Of a stretch of DNA of 64,000 nucleotides, positions 18,401 to 28,800 are shown piece by piece. The notes beneath the pieces are model-generated. The model saw nothing but the letters and a program-made list of their open reading frames with translations, did no database searches and was not told where the DNA came from. The stretch comes from Cyanophora paradoxa. Its lineage: Eukaryota > Glaucocystophyceae > Cyanophorales > Cyanophoraceae. The position numbers and the translations under genes were made by a program. The stretch covers positions 1 to 64,000 of the forward strand of contig QPMI01000710.1 of the NCBI GenBank assembly GCA_004431415.1, in the 5' to 3' direction. The first letter of the stretch is position 1; every line of letters begins with the position of its first letter.

Positions 18401-20317
18401 ACAAAAACGCACCATCGGCACTGTTTGTTGCATTCGATGATGAGAAGGTCGGTGCCAAGCGTGGACGAGTGAAAGTAAATCTCGCTGGTGTGGATTATCA
18501 GGCTGTACGCATCGAGCCTTCTGAGCGGGACATCTCTAATGAGCCTGTTGCACATGCAGCACAGCGGACAACAGCAACTCCAGCAAACCAGCAGATCCAG
18601 CCTCCTCTTGACATCACCCCGAAGCCGTCAGCTGCCAGTTCAACTCCATCAAGAACACAGTTCCCTTTTCGACTGGCATGGGCTGTAACTGTTCACAAGT
18701 GCCAGGGTCTAACACTACCAAAGATAGTGGTCGACCTGGCTGCTGTCTTTCAGTACAACATGGCGTACGTTGCATGCAGCCGAGTGCGTTCGTCGGCCGA
18801 TATTATTTTCACCAATGTTCTCCGAGATCCCAATTGCAACCGGCGACGACGAGGACAGCATCATAAACGCGGGTTTATGGCTGCTATGCCAACTGCTGTG
18901 ATGTGCTCCAGCAGTGAGGATTCGGATGCATCCCTCAACGCTAGCGCTGCTGCATGCACAGCTGGCACCAGTTGTGACCGCTGGCTGTATTTTGCACCCT
19001 CTGCTGTTGACCTGCGGGAGAATGACCGGCTACGTGCACTATCAGCTACCATTGGCGTACCAACAGACAACCTCACGAAGCCATGGGGCACTTCTAGGTT
19101 TCCGACCGTGAAACCCCAACAAGTGATCGATAAACAGCGCAGCGATGCAGCTGCACTCGCAGCCCGCCGTACTCCATCAAAATCTTCAAGGTCAGCTGCA
19201 TCTACGAATGCCGTTGGTGAAGTCCCACCGCCATCACCCCGGACTCCCAAACGCAAACGTGACGATGCATCTGCACGTGCACGTTCGTCGACGTCATCAG
19301 CTGCAGTACTGGCCGACCAAACCGGCGCCCTCAATGTCGCATCCCCAAAAACCCGCCTACCACTCCCTGCAGCTGTGAGGAATCTGGATTTTGCGTTTTC
19401 CCAGGCGTCGACATCCTGCCCTGCGCATGCGCATGCGAGCCCTCCGGAGCCTGCATTTGGGGAGAATGTAGCCACGGCCGCAGAATCCTCTGCATGCGCA
19501 GCTAGCACGCAGATTCTGACTCAACCATATGTGCCCCCATCTGCGCGTTGCGTTGACATCATGAGGTCCCGCCTGATGACGATGGCGTCAACTCAGACTT
19601 TGCCCCCTATTTTCATGCCTTCGAATCTGGTGCCTGCCAGGTACGCTCTGTTCTTGGCATTATATATTGCGAAATTCGAATGAGCTAATATTTGAATCGC
19701 ATATGTACATTTTTTATATATAGTAATACTGGACGTGGTCGCTGCATGTTCCTGTCCATCATTGACAGCTTAATTTCGGAGGGTACTGCACCATGGCCAT
19801 CCTCCGTGCGGATCCGGAATGTCGACAAGTGCACTTTTGCGGATCGCCTGCGGAACGAAATCGTGGACTACATGTCATCGATTACCGCACATCATCCATA
19901 CTTTGGACTACTTTGCTCATCTGTTGTGCCTGACGTTCCTGACGGACATGCCTCACCCGATGCGCTGCAACAATACGTCAACCGAATGCGAGATCCCACA
20001 GTTTATGGTAAATATTAATATGCATCGACATTTGTCGACGTCACATTTATTAATTCTGCTTCGCAGCGACCAGTCTGGAGGTCGCTTGTTGCTCGGCCTA
20101 TTTAGGTCGCCCCATTCTGATTTTCTTCGAAGATAGAAGCCCCAGCCGCCCTTCCCCTTTTATTCATACCGGCACTACCGGAACACGTTACAGCCCCCCG
20201 ATCCTAAATTATCCTCGGCCTTTGTGCCTCCTTTACCATGGCATTTTCCACTGCAATGGTACCCTGACCTCTAGCGGTAGCCATCATTATTCTGGTTTGG
20301 TCCAGCGTACACTGTAG
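15430..20317 (+). CDS. Helitron-type protein lacking Rep: linker, Pif1 helicase and OTU protease, 8 exons
   Basis: Inferred exons: 15430-15886, 15957-16209, 16283-17041, 17106-17852, 17921-18161, 18235-19640, 19724-20007, 20067-20317. Joining them keeps one frame. The first exon carries TMSKQEAALYCLGAPLALRE and the second FENLTFMQYMNWFN, both typical of the stretch between Rep and helicase in Helitrons; the third has SLLFMHVPFRNELHDLLG. The helicase has Walker A GPGGTGKS (about 17206), Walker B IIIDEISF, GDFFQLPPV, and the C-terminal TVHKCQGLTLPKIVVDL. After a low-complexity linker, GRGRCMFLSI and a final HHYSGLV supply the Cys and His of an OTU cysteine protease. The HUH Rep nuclease is missing: reading starts right at the palindrome, so the gene is 5'-truncated there. 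All seven introns are 59-83 nt with GT-AG ends. Confidence 0.8.
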
Positions 20318-21565
20318 TCTTCCCTACGTATACGTATATATATATACATGCACGTTACATCAAGTCGGCAGACATCAAGTCGGGGGCCTGCACTGCGGCA
20401 GCTGGTACTGCGGCGGATAGGAAGGAGTGAATTGAAGCCTTTCTCCCGCTTGCGCACTGCGGCATGCTGTGTGCAGGCGCTGCTAGCAGCCTTTAAATTG
20501 AGCTACGCTCGCGCTGCTAGCTATAGTAGCCTTTCAGCTTCCTTAAGCTTCAAACTCGAATTGATATCCCTGCCCTGCGCATGCGACGCAGCACTAGCGC
20601 TAGCGCTAGCGCGGCGCCCCGCACGACGGGGCGGGCTGTAAGCAGCGGCATGCGCAGCCCTTCCAAAAGTTTGCCCGCTAGTGCACGCCTTCCTGCCGAT
20701 CAAATCTCTTCGGCGCCGGCAGCGATCTCCATCACCTGCTCGTGGCCCTTCCCCTATAGCTACCTCCGGCACCTCCTCGGCTCTCTCCTCGCCTCTTCCT
20801 TCCCGTATACGTAGTCCTCCGCCGCGTTCCCGTCGTCGGGTCTCTAGCTGAGACTAGCTCGATCCTGGACTCGAGCTCTCCGGTCCGCCTGCCGCTGTCT
20901 ACGACCGCGAGGTACTTCCTCCGCCGTACTCGGCGCCGGTTGTCAGTGCTTTGCTCGGTAGCTCCCCCGCCTTGCCCCCCCGGGGGCCTCTTCGAATTCG
21001 TCGTCGTCGTTCGCTGGGTTCCGGTTCCGGGTCTGCAGCTGATTTCTCGCCGGGCTTGCCTTCTCTTGGCTCTGCTCCCGACCGCGGGCCCTTAGCTCCG
21101 GGACCTTCTTCCCCGCGGCCGACTCGCGATCTCTTCCCGGACTCGTAATCGCACCCGTCGCCGGCTTGCCGAGCCTGCGTCTCCTTGATTCTCGTTCCCT
21201 CGAGCTCCGTCGATTTGCTGGCCGGCCGGGCCCTCCGACCGTCGGACCCTTGTTCTAGCTGTGCAACTAGAAGTTGAACGAGAGCCTTCGTCGCCCTCCC
21301 ACGCATAGACGCAAGGGAACTACTAGTACTGCAATAGCGGAGCAGACCGCGGCCGGGGGCCATGCACGTTACGTACCCAGTACCGACCTGTTTAATTTTA
21401 AAGTAAGTAAATGTTACCCAAAAAGCTTCGAATTCCTTTAGTAAATTTTTGAAATGTACATGTTACCCGTTCAATGTTAACCGAGGTCCTGACTCACTAT
21501 AGGCTATAGCACGCTTCAGACCAGAGGTTGCACTGCCCCCGGGGCAGGACTGTTTATACCGACTC
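20318..21565. other. non-coding stretch after the Helitron-type gene
   Basis: No gene is supported. Visible pieces are a tatacgtatatatatatac run near 20335, a doubled acatcaagtcgg at about 20357 and 20371, a gctagcgctagcgctagcgc run near 20590-20615, and open frames on both strands that are low-complexity Ser/Arg/Ala and lack splice or codon logic. I could not place a Helitron 3' end (hairpin plus CTRR). Confidence 0.5.
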
Positions 21566-21878
21566 AGGCTGAAATCCGGCAGGGGATTTCTTAAGCGGTT
21601 TTAGCTTAAGCTTTCGTCGCTAGCTAGTTCCGACTCGGACTAGTTCGACTCCTAGCGAATTACTAGGAGCACCATCGTAGAGGTTTGCTTGAAGCTAGCG
21701 AAGTTGGCCTTGGCGCCGGTATGGCCATACCGGCGCCAAGAAACTTACCAAATCGCACTTCGCTAGCTTGTGAAACCTCTAACATGTTCCGTAATGACGT
21801 AATGGTACCTCTGCAAACGCGCTAAGTACCTGCGATTAGCTAAGATTTGGCCTAAAACGCCCTGCCGGATTTCAGCCT
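21566..21878. mobile_element. foldback (nested inverted repeat) element
   Basis: Outer arms aggctgaaatccggcaggg (21566-21584) and its complement (21860-21878) enclose a second pair, agaggttt (21679-21686) and aaacctct (21773-21780), with gctagcgaag on both sides. At the centre is an exact 32-bp palindrome (21709-21740, cttggcgccggtatgg and complement). The whole 313 bp can fold on itself. This is the form of foldback or MITE-type non-autonomous DNA transposons; I found no clear target duplication. Confidence 0.7.
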
Positions 21879-21930
21879 CATACCGAGTAATACCGACGTT
21901 TACGGTTTACTTGTGACATGTACAGTGCCA

Positions 21931-22202
21931 TACTGTAAACGTAGAAATTTTCGTCGAGACTTAATTTCGACAAAACCCGAAAATCGTGACGAAAATATGG
22001 TCCGGCACTGGACCGGCAGCATCATATTTTCGTCAGCTCCGGACCGATCCAGGACTCCGCCATAGACGAATCAGCCGTTAGTACCCCTCTCCACACAAAA
22101 TTTCCGTTCAAGAGTATCAAATATTCGTCACAGTGCAGGTCTGACGAACTTCGGAATATAGACGAAATAAAGACACTGTCGAAGATTCCTACGTTTACAG
22201 TA
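21931..22202. mobile_element. MITE with TA-type ends
   Basis: The element starts TACTGTAAACGTAGAAATTTTCG at 21931 and ends with the imperfect complement at 22202 (...CGTTTACAGTA). The arms are about 25 bp and differ at a few bases. The terminal TA on each side is compatible with a TA target site, as in Tc1/mariner-type MITEs. The interior repeats tgacgaaaatatg and its complement (about 21977 and 22023) and several tcgtcac words, so it can fold extensively. It carries no coding sequence. Confidence 0.7.
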
Positions 22203-22861
22203 CTGGTAAGTCGGCCGGGCGCGGCGGAAACGTATACGTATACGCCTGCGCAGCTGCAGCCTGCAGCTAGAGCCTCGATCGGCATCATCGATCATCCGAT
22301 GATCGCAGCCGAGTCGCACTGTACTGTAGTAACTGTACTACGGTACTGCGGCACTGCCGCGCAGTGCGCATGCGGCAGCTGCAGGCCTACCGTAGTACTA
22401 GGGCCCACTAGGCTAGGCCCGACGGTCGCTATCCGATGATCGCAGGCTCGCAGGCTGTCGCAGCCGCCGGCCGAGTCGCAGGCTAGGCTCGCACTGCCTC
22501 GCAGACGTCGACTGTACGCCGTAGCTAGCGTACGCGTCGAACGCGGACTCCCATATCGCCGATCGCGAGTCGATCTGCCGCAGTGCGCGCACAGCACCGC
22601 GGCACCTTAGCCTCTTGCACAAGTTGCACTAGTACTGCATGCGGCGCCATGCGCACGCGCATCATGATCAGCAGCGCTCTGTGTACATAGGCAGCATCTT
22701 GCAAGCTCATGATCATGATCAAGCAGCGACCACAGTGCGTATACTTATGCTACATTAGCTATATAGCAGCCTGGCAGTATACGTAGGCGCATCGAAGCAG
22801 CAATATCGCCGAGTCGGCACTGTTTATGCGTAGCCTATTAGCGCTAGCGTGATCATTCAGA
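22203..22861. other. non-coding stretch rich in short palindromes
   Basis: No gene was seen. The text is crowded with six-base palindromes and their overlaps (tgatcatgatca, gctagcgtacgcg, ctgcagctgcag). It is the presumed upstream region of the phytochrome gene. I cannot point to a promoter. Confidence 0.4.
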
Positions 22862-25800
22862 ATGGATGTGCTCCAATTGCAAGCTGCTACGGAAATCACT
22901 CGAACATCCAGTGCAAGATGCAAGTACCGGTGCCCGGAGGTCTCGGATCTGGAGACTTCTTCGGACTGTGCCAAGAAAGAGGCGCAGCTCCTTCAAGATC
23001 CTGACTACGACCTGCGCATGCCAGCCCACTCGAGGGTTCGCTCTTCAGCTTTTAACGAAATCGCTTGTCGTGCATAAGCGCTGGCGTGCACAGGACCCGA
23101 CTGCGTTGCGGCACATTGGGACTGTACAATCACACGGCGTCCTCATTACACGTTCGCCTTTTCTCCCATGTCTGACTAAGAAAGCTGTCGACAGCGCGCA
23201 TGCGCACCCACAGTGACTGCTGACTCGACATTGCATCAAGACACGCCTTGCATCCGTCGGGTCTCGTTGCGCGAATTCCTCAGAGCGATTGACAGTCCCT
23301 TAGCTAAAGCTTGCATGCGCATCCTCACAGCCCTCGCAGCGAGAACCTCGGCGACCTTATTGGGGTGCCGGCCGCATCAGTCCTTGGCGGACCGCTATCC
23401 GCAGTTCTTGAGCCCGAATCCCTTTGTTCGGTCCGAAGCGCGATTGCCTCGCTCCAGGCCCAACCTCTCCTCCTGCCAGGGGAGACGCCTTTTCCTGGCG
23501 CTCCAGGCGGCATCGGTGGCCCCATCGAGCTCCAACTGCGTACGATCAACGACGCAGGTGCCCATGCCGGCCAGCTGCTGATCCTGAACGTTGACTGCAA
23601 CTGCCCCTTCTGTTTCGCTAAATTTTCAAAAGAATGGAATGGCACGCTCCACGTCTCCGAGGCTGTGTCGGAAGGTTCTTCGTCGGAGTGCATCTTGGAG
23701 CTGGAGCCTCTCGCTTTTCCATTTTCCGACGTCGACGCCGCCTCGTGCGTGTCTCCGCAAAACAAATTCCGTAAATAATTTTAATTTTAAATATTGGCCA
23801 TGACGGCCCCCGGCAGCGGTCCTGCCTACGAATGCCCTGTTACAGACGTGCATATGGCGATTGCAAGCCTCTCTGCACGCTCGATGCGTGCGCATATACA
23901 TGCACCGCTGCCGGGCCTCCTTTTGGATTTCGCCCCCCGAAGCATTCACATTCCGCCACCAGGGATGGCGGCGGAGGCCACGAGCGTGGAGCAGCTGCTC
24001 CAGGCGGTCGTTCCCCTCTTCGCGGAGATTGTGAAAGTCGATCGGTTCGCCCCTCGAGATCTCTTCCTTCCGCTCCCGCGGCTCCCGGCCCAGCAAATTC
24101 GAATCCGCGCCCACAGGTGCATGGTCTACCGATTCGAACCGCGCAAAGATGGCCTGGTCATCGCGGAGGTGCGCCCCCCGCGCCTCCACCTCTCGATCGC
24201 GCGCGCGCGCGTTTCGCCTCACCTGCTTGCAGAGCCTTCGGGACGAGAGCCGCTCTCCCTTAATTGGCATGAGTTTCCCTAGCATGGTCCGAACCTGGCT
24301 CGCCCCCGGCCGCGGCCCGTTGCTCTCTGCCACCGATTTCCCTTCAATTTCAGGACATTCCCCCAGCCGCCCGTGCCATGTTCATGCTTAACCGCTTCCG
24401 AGCCATCCCCGATGCGAATGCCCGTACGCGTTCGATGCGCTCGCGCCGTTTTCGAGGACCTCGTGATCGACCGCCCACGCTCGCGTTCGCAGCGCAATCT
24501 TCTATCCTCTCCCATCCCGGCGACCATCCCCTTGACCTCGGTCGGAGCATCCTGCGCTCCGCCTCCCACTGTCAGCTCATCCCGCCATTCTTCTTCTCAT
24601 CTCGCCATTGCTCTCACACTGCGTCCACCAGATCACCTCGACTACATGCAAAATATGGTTTGCGTTCCTTTAATTTCCTGCACATATGCATGTGCTTCCG
24701 CGCGCCCGCCGACCGGGCGGCGTCCGCCAACGTCGAGTTCGCCCAGGGAACACGCGCCTCTCTCGTGCACGGCATAGTTCTGTCCGGGAGCCTTTGGGGT
24801 CTGTTTGTGTGGTGCGTCGCGCTCGCATTTCGTATACACGGAACCGCGGCATAAGCCAGCACACGCCTGAGAGCGGTTGGAACGCAGCCACAACCACCAC
24901 TCGCCATTATACTGCAGTCGGCGCACCCGTCTGGCCTGCAGCAATTTCGTGATGGTTCCCGCCCAAGCCCACAGGGAAACCGCGGCCGCCTTCACCGAAA
25001 TTAACGCTTTGCAGATGTTAACAACTCAGATCGCGTGGATACAAGAAAGGCTCTTCCGGCGGGCGGAGATGCGCGCACGGGAGCTGCATGGTGCTATACT
25101 GGAGAGCGCGCACGCGCAGCGGTCGGGACTGCACCAGACTTTCTTGAAGGCCCTTTTCTCAGCAGACCCGAGCATTGAGGACCTTATCAAGTGCTGCGGG
25201 GTGGCGCTCGTGTCGGCAGTCGACACGGAGCACTTGCAGCAAGCCGCAAAAGGAGAGGGGATCTGTGAGTTCGAAGCGGCAGGCTGCTGCCCGCAACGGG
25301 ACGTGGTGTGCAAATTCGAAAAATTAAATGCGCGCTTCTTACGCTTGACAAGCTGTTTGACAAGTGCATTGGAATCGAGCAGGTTGTCACCCTTGGAGCG
25401 TTCATCGAGCAGAAGTGCATGGATCGAGCTTCTCTGGGGCATGCCGAAGTCTGGTCCACGAGCTTCTGGGTGCGCGGCCCCGCCCCTGAATTCGAAGCGG
25501 AGCGCGTTGCCGACGCGACTGCGAAGGCCCGGGACATCCCTTCGAGCATCCCGTCCTCTAGTGGCATCTGCGGCATCCTTGCTGCGCGCTTATCGCCAGG
25601 CGAGCTGGCTCCTTTCCTGCAATCATTCATTTATCGTCTTTTGTGAACCTGCAGCTGTGCGCTTGCACTTGCGAGTGCTCACCCTTCGAATTCTCCAGGT
25701 TCCATCGTCATGTACTTCCGGGAGGAGATGACCGTTGCGCGCAAGTGGGCCTGCAAGCAGTCGGACCTGTACCGTGACGACCGCCACTTGAACCCGAGAC

Positions 25801-28800
25801 GCTCTTTTGAACTCTGGTGCGCATGCTGAGCGCCGCCGAATCCGCGCGACTGGGGCGGAGTGCACGTGCGACGCTGCGGCAGGGTGGAGTACGCGAAGGG
25901 CCAGAGCGAGGAGTTCGAGGAGGAGGACTTCGCCGCGCTCTTCGTCCTGGCCCGCCCCGCCCCGCCTCACTACGAGCTCTAATTCCCCCAGGCCAGGCCT
26001 AGGCCGGTATCATGCTGACGCCCGCCGCAGCGGAGCGTGTGGGCCTTGAACGAGAAGCTGGGGATCTCCCGCCAGCTCAAGCTGGTATCCCAAGGTGCTT
26101 TTAATTTCACCCACGCTGCTCCTTGAATCGAATTTGCAGCTAATATACTTTTTCAAACTTCATTTACAGACCTGAAGCAGCTGACCGAGGCTGTGACGGT
26201 ACCCGTGATCACGCTGTGCGGCGAGGGTCGCATGATTAACTGGAATCCGAAGGTGTTTTCGTTTCTTCGAGGTTCCGACCTGTTTATGTTGCGGCTTATC
26301 ATTTTCGACTCTCCTGGCAGGCTGAAGAACTTTTTCACCTGCAACGCACGCCTATGCTCGGTGAGAAAAACCGAATTCTAATTCGGGAAGGGGAAAAGAG
26401 AGAGAAGGAAGACGCTCTAAGCGGAGATAGGATGAACATTTTTCAAGTCTTGAGCTTCCGGGCGCATTGTGGTATCCTGTCGACATCGTATACGCCGCCT
26501 CAGGGCGCGACTTCGTGGATGCTTTGGTCGATGAGAAGAATGCAACGGACGTGCGCGCCGCCATTAAGGTCCGCGCGGCGTGCTGGCAGTCCGCGGGGGC
26601 AGTCCGAGTCTGACATTAACATCCCTCATTTAGGCGGCCTCCTCCGCCAACGGGCGCGCGCTGGACAACAAGGGGCACGAAGTCGAGTTCTCGACCCGCT
26701 CCGTAGACGAGACGCGCCCGGTGCTTCACGTGTATGCACTCGTTTGCGCTGAATCTTGATTCGAGCATATTTCGAGGCAGCCGCTGGACATTCTTATGCA
26801 CGCCTTCACGCGTCAGGATGCTGTCGGTCAGAGCGGCCCCTTCGGTGTCTGCTGTATTTGCGTGCGCTCTTCTAGATCTGCTGCTATATTTGTGTGCTTC
26901 GTTGTTCTACCTCGAACCCAGACGGACCTGACGGAGAGCAAGAGCAAGATGAAAGCGGAAATCAGGGCCGAGGAGACTCGAAAGTTCCTGTCCACGATGT
27001 CTCACGAGAGTGCGCGCTTTTGGCACGAATTCGAAGAGCGCATTTTTTAAAAGCCGGCTCCGCAATTGACGGGCAAACATGTGCTTTGCGCAGTGCGCAC
27101 GCCGCTGAATGGGTATTCGCTCATTCCTTTTTCGTTTCGCACATGTCCGCCATCCGATGAAGCTCTTCGCAGTGTCCTAGGAATGCTCCAGCTTGCCAAG
27201 GACTACCCCTTGCCCCCAGCCGCCACCGATTACATCGACGGCGCCGTGCGCTCCGGAGAGCACCTCCTTCACCTCATCAAGTGCTCGACGTCCATTCGAT
27301 TGAAAATCTATTCGTCCCTCTAGATCTTACTCCTACTGTTAGTGATATTCTCGACATAAACCGCATTGAGGCGGGAAAGCTTGTGCTTTCTTCGACGCGA
27401 TTCGATGTGGCCACAATCATCAAAACCGCAGTTATGGTCGTCCAGCCGAAAGTGCCTGGAACCGTACCCTTCACCTCCCTTCGTCTCTGAGCGTGGGTTA
27501 GGCGACGAGCAAAGGGATCGAGATCGTCGTGGCCATGCCGGAGGTGGTCCCCGAGGTCTACGGCGACCCCGAGCGGCTGCAGCAGATTCTTCTCAACTTC
27601 CTCAGCAACGTCCGCTCCTGAATCTCCTTTCGCGCCCCCCTTCCGTTCCAATAGAACCGCGCTGACCTGTTTTTCTTGCGACCAGGGCGTGAAGTTTACG
27701 CCCGTGAGTCCTCTAGGGTGGATCCTTGTGGTCTTACGCTCTCTTGCAAACCTCGTGCGCTTCCGATCGCAGGATGGCGGCCGCGTTGTTGTACAAGTCC
27801 GCGTGATCGAGCGACGAGGGCGCATCCTCGGTCTGCTTTTCAGCCTGAAATTGTATTTGAGTTTTCCCGATACCCCTGCCTGACTGTTTGCTTTCGCTTT
27901 CGCAGATGTTCGCTTTGATGTGACGGACAATGGCGTGGGTATACGTGAAAAGGACCAGCTCCAACTGTTTCAGGTCCGACTGTTGACGGAATCGTTTTTG
28001 GCTCGACCGCTTCTTACACACTTGTTACTCTGCGATTTTCAGAGGTTTTACAGGGTGCAGGACCGCTCCAGAGAAGACCCGGGTGGAACGGGCCTTGGGT
28101 GGGCTCCGGCCCGCTCTGCTCTAGATCTGCTCTTCAATTCACGGCCTTACATGATGCAGGCTCGCCATCTGTCGAGAGATCGCGGAGCGGTGGGGGGGCA
28201 AGGTCGGCTGCGAAACGAAGTACGGGAGCGGCAGCACCTTCTGGGTGCTCCTTCCCCTCGAGGTCGCCATGCCCGGCGACTCGCCGCGCGCCGCCTCTGC
28301 GGAGCAGTCGGCCCGGCAGAGACGTCGCGACGCCTCGCGCCTCTCTTCCTGCTCTGAGGCGTCTTCCCCCGTCTCGACCTCGTTTGATTCAAGGCGCCCG
28401 GGCCGCTCGGCCTCGGAAATCTACCCAGCCGGCGTGCGCCACATGCTGCCAGCTCTCCAGCTCGGCCCTCGTGGCGACGCCCTGTGCTCCGGCTCCCACG
28501 CGTCCTCTCCTGCTCCCGGGTCCCACGCATCCTCTCCCGGTCCGGGGTCCCCCTCGGCCGGTCCCCGTTCATTCGGCCTCGATCCTCCAGCGAACGCCTC
28601 TATCCGCCCCACGGCCCGCCCCGCCGGCGATGGCGCCAGCCAGCACCGGAGCACTGCTGAGGCAAACGTCGGCGTCGGTGCCAGAATTGGATCACTCGAC
28701 GCCACCGTCAATGCTGCTGCCCCCGCGACCCGTCAGCAGGCCGGAACGCGGTGGATCCACCTTTGCGCCTTGCTACTAAAACTCCTCGTGACACATTCCG

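Noticed and set aside
20899-21363. 154-residue minus-strand open frame in the gap after the Helitron-type gene
   Set aside because: Low-complexity Arg/Ser/Gly text, no homology I recognise, no splice or promoter context.
23626-24333. 235-residue minus-strand frame opposite the phytochrome GAF exons
   Set aside because: It is antisense to clear phytochrome exons and has no family signature.
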